A DNA stretch of 64,000 bases from Akkermansia sp. N21116 (GTDB taxonomy: Bacteria > Verrucomicrobiota > Verrucomicrobiia > Verrucomicrobiales > Akkermansiaceae), in assembly GCF_029854705.2 (NCBI RefSeq), contig NZ_CP139035.1, positions 2,728,001 through 2,792,000 of the forward strand, in the 5' to 3' direction. Positions 1 through 9,900 of this stretch are shown here, one piece after another. The position numbers and the translations under genes were made by a program. Numbering within the stretch: position 1 is the stretch's first letter; every line of letters starts with the position of its first letter. The notes below the pieces were generated by a model. The model did no database searches. It was not told the DNA's origin and was given only the letters and a program-made list of their open reading frames with translations.

Positions 1-484
1 CGACAGCCAAATCCGGACGGACTCCTTCCTGCAGATCAAGTACGCGGCCCAGAGACAAGTCTCCCGCCAGGCGGCGCTCGTGGAATTCGTCAAACACAAC
101 GGCACTCACCCCGGACAAATCAGGATTGTCCGTCAAGCGGCGTTCCAACACGCCATCCGTCACGAAAGCCAGGCGCGTTGCCGAAGAAATACAGCGTTCG
201 AAGCGCACCATATAGCCGATTTCCCGGCCCAGTTCACTTCCACTCTTCCGGGCCACATAGCGGGCCAGCAAGCGGGCGGCCATACGCCTCGGCTGAACGA
301 CAAGTACCATACCGCGTTCCCCCAGACCGGCTTCCAGCATCATCGGAGGAATTCCCGTCGATTTACCGCTTCCCGTCGGGGCTCTTAGCAACACACGGGG
401 AGAAGGCTCTGCCATTGCCTCCATAAAACTTTCCCGGACTTTCTCAATGGGAAGTCCGCCCTGCAAGCGATCATCCGACATCAT
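1..484 (-). CDS. hrpB: ATP-dependent helicase HrpB, N-terminal part (runs off the left edge)
   Basis: DEAH-box helicase of the HrpB family; only the first 161 residues lie in the window. I translated the reverse strand from the ATG at 484. A Walker A motif APTGSGKST (residues 35-43), the block VVQPRRMAARLLARYVA and the DEAH-type box DEFHER (about residue 133) follow in the order expected for RecA domain 1. The first ATG overlaps the cdsA stop as ATGA (481-484), so the two genes are probably translationally coupled. A second in-frame ATG follows directly (481-479). The biological role of HrpB is poorly defined. The family call is firm; the C-terminal helicase and HrpB-specific domains cannot be checked here. 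Confidence 0.85.
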   Translation of the reverse strand, partial: MMSDDRLQGGLPIEKVRESFMEAMAEPSPRVLLRAPTGSGKSTGIPPMMLEAGLGERGMVLVVQPRRMAARLLARYVARKSGSELGREIGYMVRFERCISSATRLAFVTDGVLERRLTDNPDLSGVSAVVFDEFHERRLAGDLSLGRVLDLQEGVRPDLAV

Positions 485-1392
485 ATTCCGGACATCATCA
501 GCCATACGCATACACAGGACAACGTAAACGCCATACTGTCGATCAAATCAAAAAAGCCACCAATGCCAGGCAGCATCGCGCTGGAATCCTTCAGGGCCAA
601 ACTCCGTTTGATCAGCGATCCGGCCAAATCCCCCGTCACCGCCAGCAGGAACAACAACGTCATTCCCGGCAACACCTGCCAGGTAAACCCACCAAAATAT
701 ATCGCTACCGCCACACCAGCCCCCATGGTCAAAAGATATGAACCGATCAATCCCTCCCAAGTCTTCTTCGGACTGATATGGGGAATCAGTTTTCTTTTCA
801 CAAAACGCCCGCCCAGCAACAATCCACTCACATAAGCAAAAATATCGGAGGCTTTCGTCAACAAAATCAACAAGAGAAGCACAATGCACAGCCGCTCCGA
901 TCCGGTCAGCAGAAAGGCAAAGGAAAACATCCACACCGGGTAAATGAACGACAAGACCGTCACCGCTACGGAACGCAAAGGCCGGCTACCGATGATGACC
1001 CTCCTCATTTCCCAGATGAATGACATCACGATCAAAAGAACGGGAGCCCCGACCATGAGCGGCAGAAGCTTGTCCTGTACCGATGGCAGGTTCCTCAAGG
1101 ACCCGGGAGCTTTCAACTCCCAATACCCCAGAAGGCTGACCATCGCCAAAGGATACGCCATCCCGAACACCGTCGCCAACCAAGGCTGGGAAGGCTTGCC
1201 GGACTTGCGCAGCATATCTCCCCATTCCCATGCCGTCAACATGCACAAAATACACACGACCCCGCGATATCCCCAAACATTGCCCCAGCATACAACAGCA
1301 ACCAAAATTCCCAGAAGAATCACCGTGCTGAACAGGCGCGCGCCAAATGTACGCAATTTACCGGAGGAAGGAGGGAGGGAAGCATCACTCAT
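481..1392 (-). CDS. cdsA: Phosphatidate cytidylyltransferase (CdsA family)
   Basis: Makes CDP-diacylglycerol from phosphatidate and CTP for phospholipid synthesis in the inner membrane. The 303-residue protein has many hydrophobic segments and the C-terminal family signature: SLIKRSLALKDSS followed by LPGIGGFFDLIDS (residues 274-286). In most CdsA proteins the last block is HGG...DRxD. Here His is Ile277 and Arg is Leu283, while the two Asp positions (282, 285) are kept. Length is normal. Its stop overlaps the hrpB start by 4 bases. A strong hairpin lies upstream (1511-1547), after the preceding gene. Family call is good; whether the altered signature changes activity is unknown. Confidence 0.85.
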   Translation of the reverse strand: MSDASLPPSSGKLRTFGARLFSTVILLGILVAVVCWGNVWGYRGVVCILCMLTAWEWGDMLRKSGKPSQPWLATVFGMAYPLAMVSLLGYWELKAPGSLRNLPSVQDKLLPLMVGAPVLLIVMSFIWEMRRVIIGSRPLRSVAVTVLSFIYPVWMFSFAFLLTGSERLCIVLLLLILLTKASDIFAYVSGLLLGGRFVKRKLIPHISPKKTWEGLIGSYLLTMGAGVAVAIYFGGFTWQVLPGMTLLFLLAVTGDLAGSLIKRSLALKDSSAMLPGIGGFFDLIDSMAFTLSCVCVWLMMSGI

Positions 1393-1510
1393 ACAGGCGA
1401 GTCATTACATGAAATACAACGGAATCACAATGATTTTCCGTCACTCTCGATAATACCTGTACTTTCGGAAGGAAAAACCACATCCTAATCGACAAATTCG
1501 CAGGAAATCC

Positions 1511-1547
1511 CCCCCTGCCGGAATACGCTCCCGCGCCCGGCAGGAGG
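1511..1547 (-). terminator. Strong GC-rich hairpin downstream of the 125-aa gene
   Basis: On the minus strand CCTCCTGCCGG pairs with CCGGCAGGGGG (11 bp, one G-T wobble). The core arms are 1514-1521 and 1537-1544. It starts 8 bases after the stop of the gene ending at 1555. There is no clear T-run, so this may be a terminator or an attenuating structure before cdsA. Confidence 0.45.
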
Positions 1548-1554
1548 AAGCAAC

Positions 1555-1932
1555 CTACTTTTCTTCTTCAGCAAAGGAAGCACCAACAGCCTTCCGCCTC
1601 TTCGGCGGATCGGGATCGCGGAACGGACATTCCTCAACCAGCAGCTTATAAAAATAGACGAGGGGAAAACTCTGATCCGGAGGATGACATCCTCCCAATT
1701 CGGAAGAAATGAATACGGTTCCTTCTCCATAATTTACGTAAAACGAGAACAGCGATGTCTTGTACATATGCACCGGCTCCGGAGACACTTTATCGTCATG
1801 AAGGCGTTTCAGAATCCACCCGAAGGCGTGCTCCATTTCCAAATCGTCAATCACATCGCGGATCAACAGGTTATCAAGGATACCTTCCGTATCCGCAGTC
1901 CGGTCTGATTTCTTGTCATGCAGAGTATTCAT
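1555..1932 (-). CDS. Hypothetical protein, 125 aa
   Basis: I do not recognise the family. The protein is acidic and soluble-looking, without a signal peptide or membrane segment. It ends in a charged tail (PPKRRKAVGASFAEEEK). The start is supported by an AAGGAG ribosome site 9 bases before the ATG at 1932, one of the clearer ones in this window. It sits between hpt and cdsA on the same strand, 82 bases after hpt, and is followed by a strong hairpin. It is probably a real gene because of the ribosome site and the clean spacing. Confidence 0.6.
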   Translation of the reverse strand: MNTLHDKKSDRTADTEGILDNLLIRDVIDDLEMEHAFGWILKRLHDDKVSPEPVHMYKTSLFSFYVNYGEGTVFISSELGGCHPPDQSFPLVYFYKLLVEECPFRDPDPPKRRKAVGASFAEEEK

Positions 1933-2014
1933 TTGTCATATCTCCTTCCTATTTGTGGGTAAAATCACCCCATAAGGAATATGACACAAATACCATCTCA
2001 AATGTTCATCCTTT

Positions 2015-2590
2015 TTAACCTTGAAGCGCTTTTTTATGATCTCCTTCGAACACGACCGTTGCAATATATGGTAACTCCCGGAAATGACCGTTGTAATCCA
2101 TCCCGCATCCCACCAAAAACTCCGCCCCCATCTCCAATGCCCTGAAATCGGCTTCGACCGAAACGCGCCGTCCCGGCTTTTTGTCTACGCCGACGGCCAT
2201 CAACACGCAACGAACGCCACGATTCTCCAAATCTTCTTTCACGGCCTTCAAGGTCAATCCGCTATCCAACACGTCATCGACAACGAGAACGGGCATATCG
2301 GGAGCCAGTACTCCCCAATCCCGGGGAAGAGTCACCTCTCCCGTCGTTTCCGTACCGCAATAACTCGATACTTTGACGTACCGAACCTCCGGTCGCACGG
2401 GGAATTCCCTAAGGAGCCATTCAGCCCAAGGTTTTGCACCTTCCAGCAACACAATCATCAGGAACGGCCTGCCCCCCAGATGTCCGACAATATCGCCGGC
2501 CATCTCCTTCACATTCAACCGCACGGTTTCCTCATCAATGCGAGGTACCAAACGGAATACTCCTTCATCGCATGTAAACGTTTCCTGCAT
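2015..2590 (-). CDS. hpt: Hypoxanthine phosphoribosyltransferase
   Basis: Purine salvage enzyme that joins PRPP with hypoxanthine or guanine. The PRPP-binding loop VLVVDDVLDSGLTL and the C-terminal block GCGMDYNGHFRELPYI match HPRT. I chose the ATG at 2590, which gives 191 residues and places the N-terminal HPRT alignment (VFRLVPRIDEE) about 10 residues in. The reading frame stays open to a GTG at 2695 (226 aa), but that extension is encoded by a tandem duplication (2623-2683) and has no good ribosome site. An ATG at 2691 is out of frame. The true start is therefore uncertain. It diverges from the GH63 gene. Confidence 0.85.
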   Translation of the reverse strand: MQETFTCDEGVFRLVPRIDEETVRLNVKEMAGDIVGHLGGRPFLMIVLLEGAKPWAEWLLREFPVRPEVRYVKVSSYCGTETTGEVTLPRDWGVLAPDMPVLVVDDVLDSGLTLKAVKEDLENRGVRCVLMAVGVDKKPGRRVSVEADFRALEMGAEFLVGCGMDYNGHFRELPYIATVVFEGDHKKALQG

Positions 2591-2622
2591 CGCTTCAAAA
2601 GCATAACGCTCCCTCTCCTGCC

Positions 2623-2683
2623 TTGAAAGAAAAACCACGGTTTGCCGTATTTTTGAAAGAAAAACCACCGGTTTGCCGTATTT
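2623..2683. repeat. Tandem duplication of a 30/31-bp unit at the 5' end of hpt
   Basis: Copies at 2623-2652 (30 bp) and 2653-2683 (31 bp) are identical except for one extra C in the second (ACCACGG against ACCACCGG). In the open hpt frame the unit encodes a repeated VVFLS. Confidence 0.85.
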
Positions 2684-2716
2684 AAGGACATTCACCTTTT
2701 TATATATCTATATATC

Positions 2717-4660
2717 ATGTTATCGCACCTTTCCATCTTCCCAGTCCTGTCCTTTGGCTTTCTGTTAACCCTGTCCGCATGGAACGGTCATGCCGGAGAC
2801 GATAAAACCCTCTCCTACCCGGATATCCTGGACATCTCGCATACGCCACGGGGAGACCACGGAGGCACGGGATGGTTCACCGACCATGGATCGTGGATGG
2901 GCTTCACCCTTCCTGAAGAATCCGGTTTTCTCAACGGTTTTTGCGGTCCCTACGACATCGACAACAAATTCTGGATCAGTCCCTCCCTCGTACAAATCGG
3001 TTACGGGGAACAAGGAGTTTTCGCTCCATTGAAGAGGATCTACTACCCCGGCCATCTGTACATGAAAAGTTACGACGGCAAGACCACTCTCACTCAAAAA
3101 CTCCGCTTCGTCGACCGAAACAACGCCGTCCTCTCCTGCTCTTCCACAAACCCCTTATCCTGGCAATTCTCAGGAAAGGCTACATTCAAAGGCATCCGTT
3201 CCGAACAGAAGGGCAATCAACTCATCTTCTTCCTGCCGCATGGCGAATGTGCCGCCGTTACCTTCGGTAGAGATGATATCCCTGCCCTTCAACCCGACGG
3301 TTCCTACTCCACTACCCGTACCCACGGCAAAGATACCCGGGAAAACACCATCGTCATCTCCTTTTTCAATGATAAGGACGACATGGAACGGGGACTTGCC
3401 CGAGCAGCCTCCATCCAGGACAATCCGGTGCCGGAACTCGACCGTGAAGAAAAACGCTGGAACGACTACATCTCCGGAATCCTCCGTCCGGGACGCCCGG
3501 AACTATATGACCGCATCGCCGTCAAGAGCATGGTCACCCTCGTTTCCAACTGGCGTTCCGCCAAAGGGGCTCTCAAACACGACGGCATGTGTCCATCCCA
3601 TGCCACCGGCAATTTCGCAGGAGGTTTCTGGGCTTGGGACACATGGCAGCAAGCCGTCGCCACCGCACAATTCGATCCCGAACTTGCCAAATCGCAAGTC
3701 CGTTCCATGTTCGACTATCAGGACGAACACGGTATGATTGCAGACTGCATCTTCAGTAATCCGGCCCGCAACAACTATCGTGATACCAAGCCCCCCCTCG
3801 CTGCCTGGGCAGTCTATGAAATCTGGCAACAGGACGGAGACAAGTCATTCCTCGAAGAAATGTACCCCAAACTCCTTCGCTACCATCAATGGTGGTACAA
3901 GTTCCGCGATAACGACAAAAACGGAATCTGCGAATTCGGCTCCACCGACGGATCGGAAATCGCCGCACGATGGGAAAGCGGCATGGACAATGCCGTCCGA
4001 TATGACCACATCTCCATGGTCAAAAACGCCGACAAAGCGTGGAGCATGGATCAGGAATCCGTCGATCTCAACTCCTACCTCGCTCAGGAATACCGTATCC
4101 TCGAAAAAATCACCGGTCTCCTGTGCCGCGACTTCCAGGAACCCGAACGCACGGCCAATGTCCATCAGTATTTCTTTGACAAAGAACACGGATACTTCTT
4201 CGACAAAAAACTCAAGTCCGGAGACTTCGTCAAAGTGGAAGGCTGCGAAGGCTGGACCCCCCTGTGGACTGAAATCGCCCTGCCCGAACAGGCTGAACGC
4301 GTTCACGATCTCATCAGCAAGCCCACCAAATTCTCCACTTACATTCCCTTTCCGACTCTGGCCTTCGACCACCCGGATTACGAACCGAACGGTTATTGGC
4401 GCGGCCCAATCTGGCTCAATCAAGTGTACTTCGGCATTTCCGGACTCCGCAAATACGGTTACATCCGGGAAGCGGACCACTACACCGACCAGGTTTTCAC
4501 ACGCCTGCAAGGCTTAACGGGAAATGCCCCGATTCACGAAAACTATAATTCCCAAACAGGAGAACGCCTCAAGGCTCAGCATTTCAGCTGGTCGTCCGCC
4601 GACCTCCTGTTCCTTTACTGGGAATATGGCAAAGATGCCGAAGATGTTAAAGAAAGGTAA
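2717..4660 (+). CDS. Secreted glycoside hydrolase, GH63 (YgjK-like)
   Basis: 647-residue exported enzyme. The N-terminus is a Sec signal (cleavage near GHA-GDD, about residue 27). A beta-rich N-terminal region is followed by an (alpha/alpha)6-type catalytic domain with GH63 landmarks: FWAWDTWQQAVATA, ESGMDNAVRYDH (Asp424), NGYWRGPIWLNQVYFG, and C-terminal ENYNSQTGE plus FSWSSADLLFLYW. GH63 enzymes are inverting exo-glucosidases or mannosyl/glucosyl-glycerate-type hydrolases; the substrate cannot be told from sequence. There is no Shine-Dalgarno site: the ATG follows an AT-rich TATATATCTATATATC stretch that probably belongs to a promoter region divergent with hpt. Its last 46 bases overlap the 3' end of the PL8 gene on the other strand. 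Confidence 0.8.
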   Translation: MLSHLSIFPVLSFGFLLTLSAWNGHAGDDKTLSYPDILDISHTPRGDHGGTGWFTDHGSWMGFTLPEESGFLNGFCGPYDIDNKFWISPSLVQIGYGEQGVFAPLKRIYYPGHLYMKSYDGKTTLTQKLRFVDRNNAVLSCSSTNPLSWQFSGKATFKGIRSEQKGNQLIFFLPHGECAAVTFGRDDIPALQPDGSYSTTRTHGKDTRENTIVISFFNDKDDMERGLARAASIQDNPVPELDREEKRWNDYISGILRPGRPELYDRIAVKSMVTLVSNWRSAKGALKHDGMCPSHATGNFAGGFWAWDTWQQAVATAQFDPELAKSQVRSMFDYQDEHGMIADCIFSNPARNNYRDTKPPLAAWAVYEIWQQDGDKSFLEEMYPKLLRYHQWWYKFRDNDKNGICEFGSTDGSEIAARWESGMDNAVRYDHISMVKNADKAWSMDQESVDLNSYLAQEYRILEKITGLLCRDFQEPERTANVHQYFFDKEHGYFFDKKLKSGDFVKVEGCEGWTPLWTEIALPEQAERVHDLISKPTKFSTYIPFPTLAFDHPDYEPNGYWRGPIWLNQVYFGISGLRKYGYIREADHYTDQVFTRLQGLTGNAPIHENYNSQTGERLKAQHFSWSSADLLFLYWEYGKDAEDVKER

Positions 4661-6846
4661 CGGTTCCTGTCCATTTCGTACACATGCGTCCGTCCTTTCT
4701 CCCAGGCTTTGTCGCCGTCCATGCGAAACGTCAACACTTTCTTCGACCGGGATGCCGGATTCAAAGTCACCGTCACCTTGTCCAGAGTCTGAGTCGGATC
4801 AGCCAGATAAAAGACCAGTCCCTTGCGGGGCAGTCTTTTCATCATCAGGATGCAGGGACGGTCTACACGGATGACGCCCCCTTTAAAGGCCAATTCCCCA
4901 GGTTCCCAGAAAACGGTTTGCAGTAAATCCAGTTCCTTGTGATACACGGCTTGGACAGTCGCGTCGTTCCGGAGAATCCCGATGTTATTGACCGGGTAGT
5001 TCTTCACATCCCCCGCATTCTTGATTCCGGGAACAATAGCATAGGCATACAAAGCAGCTTCCGGCTGAATTCCATGATCCACCCAGAGTGAGAACACGTC
5101 TTTTTTGACAATCTCATCGGAATAATTGGTATTGATGTCGTGCCACTTACCCTGTTGTTCCCGGGCAACCACCTTGACGTTCCCTCCTGATGGGAACCAA
5201 TAACCGACACCTCCATGCAACACCCAGGCCGATTTGCCTCCGCACTCGTGGTTTCCCTTGGAAATTTTCCGTTCCCTCCCGTCTTCCACAACAGAGGCGC
5301 CGCCTTCCCAAAGACACTGGTTCACCGTTGTTCTCAAGGGAGCCTTCCCTCGTGAACCGATGGCACTTCCCAGGCAGACGATCTCCCGGTCAAACATGAA
5401 CCATGCCTTCCGCGCTTCAGAGTCGATCCCCTGGTAATCATCGGCATATCGGTATGCGACAGCCGAATACATCCCATCGGAAACCCCTCCTACAAACGGA
5501 TTTTTTCCCATCGCCACCCAGCTCTGAGCCAAAGGTATCTTTTCCATCTGCGGGCATGTTACCCCGGGGATGGCAGACCAATCCCACACCGGATAGATCC
5601 CGTCGAATTCCTTGCCGGAAATTTGCAACGCAGTCGCTCCGTCCGATAGGAAATACTGTTTGAACCCCTCTCCGTTTCCGACGCCCTGTTCATTTCTAGC
5701 CGTCCGGTTCGACACCATGCGGACATCAAAGAAATATCCGGGTCTCTGGTGCCGCACATAGTCCGCACGGTAGTAATACCTGCTCTCGGGAACAACGCCC
5801 CACTCCGGTCCGCGATCCCCGCGAATACGGTCGATCGCCTGGCGGTATTCCCGCTCGTGGGCAGGATCCATCCGGCATAAATCCTCCAGCAGAGAGGGCA
5901 ACCCTCTCTGGGACGGCGAGCCGGGCCTTGTCACCCCTCTTCCCAGCAAATTCCAGGACAGGCTCCCACCCCGGATGGAAGGGAGATATGTCTCGCGAAC
6001 AAACCGACTCAGGATTCCAAGCTTTTCACCGGACAAGGCAAACTCCGTACCAACCAGAGCTTTGGCATTCGTCACAATTCCCTGGATCATCACCATTCCA
6101 TACCCCCCGACATACAATTGGGGACCGTGCTGCATATAGGAATTGTCATGCTGGATACCTTCTTTCATCGTGTAGGACAAAGGCTCGAACAACGCATCCG
6201 TCGCCATTTTCATCAACCTGGCGTCATGGGTCAGGCAAGCCCGGTACATATAATGAATAGCCACATCTACCTTGTTAGCTCCCGTGTGGGGGGCCAAGCT
6301 GGGAGCTGCGGATTCCATGCGGGCAATCAATTTTTTCCTCAGTCCGGACTCGACCGGAGTTCCCTTCCGATCCATGAGTAAAAGAATCCTCCCCATCTGC
6401 TGGGGAACGGCAATCTGGTTCATCCACCAATTGTTACAACGGGGGGTGGCATCGTACCAGTACTGCAATGCCTTCTCGATATCAGCCTTCAACGAGCTAT
6501 TCCTATACCACTTCGTTCCAGGGATCGTGTAGCTCCGGCACATCTGAAACACATTTCCCAGATGTCTGATAGGCGACCATTGTGTTCTGTGAGTCACCCG
6601 GTAGTCGATACCCTCGAACGAACCGTCCTTATGCAGGGAATCCAGGATGCCCTCCAGCCTCCCGTCATGCTTCGCGGAACGGCCCTTCCTGGGAGCTTGT
6701 TGAAACTCCTCAATCATCCTGTCTTCAATTGCGGTAAAAACATCTTCCTGCACGGCAAATACTTCCCCGGCAAAGAACAACAAAACCGCCGGCACGCACA
6801 TGCGGCGAAACAGGATGGATAATCGAAATGAAGTTCGCAACATCAT
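4615..6846 (-). CDS. Secreted polysaccharide lyase family 8 (hyaluronate/chondroitin/xanthan lyase type)
   Basis: Cleaves uronic-acid polysaccharides by beta-elimination. Counting from the ATG at 6846 (743 aa), the residues expected for PL8 catalysis are present with the spacing of pneumococcal hyaluronate lyase: Asn191 (in TGANKVD), His240, Tyr249 nine residues later, and Arg303. The aromatic patch NNWW (138-141) and the C-terminal block YPVWDWSAIPGVTC also fit. A signal peptide covers about residues 1-31 (cleavage near VFA-VQE). The frame is open to a GTG at 6876, which I did not use because the signal peptide is complete without it. The gene converges on GH63. Substrate (hyaluronan, chondroitin, other) is not resolved. 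Confidence 0.85.
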   Translation of the reverse strand: MMLRTSFRLSILFRRMCVPAVLLFFAGEVFAVQEDVFTAIEDRMIEEFQQAPRKGRSAKHDGRLEGILDSLHKDGSFEGIDYRVTHRTQWSPIRHLGNVFQMCRSYTIPGTKWYRNSSLKADIEKALQYWYDATPRCNNWWMNQIAVPQQMGRILLLMDRKGTPVESGLRKKLIARMESAAPSLAPHTGANKVDVAIHYMYRACLTHDARLMKMATDALFEPLSYTMKEGIQHDNSYMQHGPQLYVGGYGMVMIQGIVTNAKALVGTEFALSGEKLGILSRFVRETYLPSIRGGSLSWNLLGRGVTRPGSPSQRGLPSLLEDLCRMDPAHEREYRQAIDRIRGDRGPEWGVVPESRYYYRADYVRHQRPGYFFDVRMVSNRTARNEQGVGNGEGFKQYFLSDGATALQISGKEFDGIYPVWDWSAIPGVTCPQMEKIPLAQSWVAMGKNPFVGGVSDGMYSAVAYRYADDYQGIDSEARKAWFMFDREIVCLGSAIGSRGKAPLRTTVNQCLWEGGASVVEDGRERKISKGNHECGGKSAWVLHGGVGYWFPSGGNVKVVAREQQGKWHDINTNYSDEIVKKDVFSLWVDHGIQPEAALYAYAIVPGIKNAGDVKNYPVNNIGILRNDATVQAVYHKELDLLQTVFWEPGELAFKGGVIRVDRPCILMMKRLPRKGLVFYLADPTQTLDKVTVTLNPASRSKKVLTFRMDGDKAWEKGRTHVYEMDRNRYLSLTSSASLPYSQ

Positions 6847-6972
6847 GGGAAAAAAGGAAAGAATAAGGAAATACACACCGGAACGCCACCGGAAATACTT
6901 TAAATATACGTTTTCCCTTTCCCTTCTCTTTCAATGCCCGGCATGATTTAACAAATCGATAGATCATCCCCT

Positions 6973-9900
6973 TTACCGGAAGACAACCGCCCTCCCTGAG
7001 CGAACCGCCAGGATGACGCATTGAGCCCGTTCCTCCGGCACCCGGAACACGCGGCACAATAAATCCCGATAGCACCTCAGCTGGGGAGCATGTCTGGTTT
7101 CCAGCACGGAGGGGGAATCTTCCTCATCGGTTTTGAAATCCAAAACGGTCAACCGGTCGCCTTGCAACATCACACGGTCGGCAATGCCATTGACCGGATT
7201 CCCTTCAATCATGCCTGCCACCGGACATTCACGCCACAATCTCACATCGCCCTCGGGTCTTATGAGCCACTTGCGGAATTCATCGGACTCCAACGCGGAT
7301 TTCACCATTGCTGCGGCTTCAGGATCCGCCCCATCCTGAGGGAACTCTCCGGTGAACCATTCCAACTTCTCGAAAAGAGCATGAACCAGCGTTCCCAGGC
7401 GACGAGCATCCTCCGCCCCCCTCTCCGGCAAAACAATCCCCCCCTCTTCCAGAACGGAGGGAGACAAGGAACTCTTCCGGCGTACGGGAGAAGGAAGACG
7501 GTATGCAACCGATTCCCCGGCCAATTCCGCATTTTCTCCGATAGGGAAGCTTTCATACCATAATGCATGCCCCATGGTTGCCAGATTGGACAAAGCCGAA
7601 CCATCCAGAGAATCTTCCTCGCTATCCAGCGAAGAGCAGGCATGACGAAGGATCGTTCTCACTCCGCACGAGGCAGCGGCAGTCTTCGGTTCCGGAGGCA
7701 AAAACAGATACAAAGCCCTTTTCGCACGTGTCATGGCAACGTAAAGCTTGCAAAATCCTTCATACTCCTGCTCTTCCGCCCAGGCACGCGTCATAGCAGC
7801 CAGAGTCTCGTCCTTGTCGGCCGTATCGGAGGGCGGAGCAAAAATCATGTTCCTGACATCGCCGGAGACATCCTCCTCCCGTAGAATCTCCAGATGGGTC
7901 TTGTTGGCAAATGCCTTCATGGGCCCTGTCGGTAGCACCACCATGTCGAATTCCAAACCTTTGGCCTTATGCCAGGTCATAATCTGGATGCTGCGCGAAG
8001 CGGTATGTTCGCGCTTCTTCATCGTTTCCGCCATGCGCAGCCAGTCGTCCAAACTCCCTCCCCTGGCATCGAATACGGCAGATTCGCTCTTCCAAATTCC
8101 CAATCGGTTACGTTGAAAATCCGTCAAAAGTCCCGGCAATTCCCGATCCAACAGTCTTTCCCATTCAGTCAGCACAGCCGACACACCGCTGCATTCATAC
8201 AACCGTCTCCATGTGCGCCAAACCGTATGTTCCGTCCCGCGGGACAACCAGTGTCTCAGAGGAGACTGGAGACAATGGTTCCAGGCAAATCTGTCTCCCG
8301 GATGGCTCAGCCATCGGAAAAAATCCGTCAAGACCAACCCGATGGAAGAATCCGATCCTACGGAAACGTCTGCCTCCACATCTGCTGCAAAGCCCCCGCC
8401 CGGTTCACTGGTCAACCACTCCCGCATTGCGGCGGCATGGGCATTGGAGCCGACGAGGATGGCACACCCGAGCCCGCGTTCCAGAGGGCGGACTCGTTTC
8501 AGCAATGCCGTCACGGCACGGTGTTCCGGTTTGCCAGGCAGGATATCGTCACGGTCGGTTTTTTCAACCTCCCATACCTGGACGCAACCGTCCAGATCCT
8601 CCGCCGTTCCTTCTGCCCGATGCGGATGAAAAATCCAACGGTCCAATGCCCCCGGAGAGGCATCGGGAGCCGTCCGTTTGAAATCGCAGACGTGGTTGAC
8701 AAACGAAAGTACCACCGGCGATGAACGGTAGCTGACATCCATCGACCATTCCTGGAGCACATCCCGCCATGGAGACTGAGTTGCCAGCCCTTCAAAAATC
8801 TTCGGACTTCCTCCGCGCCACTGATAAATACTCTGTTTGGCATCTCCGACAACAAACAAAGAACGTCCTCCTCCGGCATCCTGGACAACCTCGTCCAGAA
8901 AAGGTTCGACAATGCGCCACTGCATCAGCGACGTATCCTGGAATTCATCCAGCATCCAGTGATCGTACCAGCCATCCATCCTGAACTGCAATCCCGCCAT
9001 CGGCTCGGCCAGCTCTCCATTCATGGACGTTCCACCGTATTCCTCAGGCAAAAGCAAACGGGCTACATCGCTGAACATAAAACGCCCCGCAGCCCTGACC
9101 CGCGCACTGTACAGCATCTCAAAGCGGTTCATCAACGAATACATGCCTCGCATCCGTTCAGCTCCGGAAAGGACCAAATCCTTCACCACGGCTCCACATA
9201 CGGCAAGAAGCGACTCCACCAGCACGGGATCCAAATGATATTCCTTTCTGGAATATGAAAAATCCCCGATTCCTCGCCGCAGATCCTGCACGAATTCAGT
9301 AGAAAAAATCGACGGCCATTTGAAGGTTCCTCCCGTCAGGGAAAATTCCACGAACTTATCTAGCTGATTGAAAAATCCGGCAGGCAAATCTCCTTTTCGC
9401 TCCTCTACCAAATGCCGGAGCAATGTGAAAATTTTCCAGCGTTCCGGAGCGCCGTTCCACCATGCTCCCTGCCTGATCCATTGCTCATTCCCCCATTTCT
9501 CCCGTTCGGGGTTCTGAAGGTAAAGGTCGTGGTACTTCTCGACAAATTCTCGTAAGCTGGTATCCAGCCTCTCATTCTCGCGCCCGGCCGTTGCCAGCTT
9601 GAACCCGGTCAGGAAGGCCTCTCTTTCACCCTCATCCAGCAGAGCATGGGAATACAACTCCTGCAGCACCCGGGCCCGGTCGTCGGCAAGACGGTCGTCT
9701 TCCAGCACTTCAATCGCAGCCAACCCGAGGTCCAGACTCAACGCCATAGCCATCCGTGCGAAAAAACTGTCCAGCGTACTCATGTTCAGACGCCCCAGGT
9801 TGGACACCATGGAGCGCAGCAAGGAGAGGAAAACTCCCCGGTCAGGCAAAGGGCCGTCCCAGGTACCTTCCGGAACAAGCCCCGGATGGTCGGAACCTCC

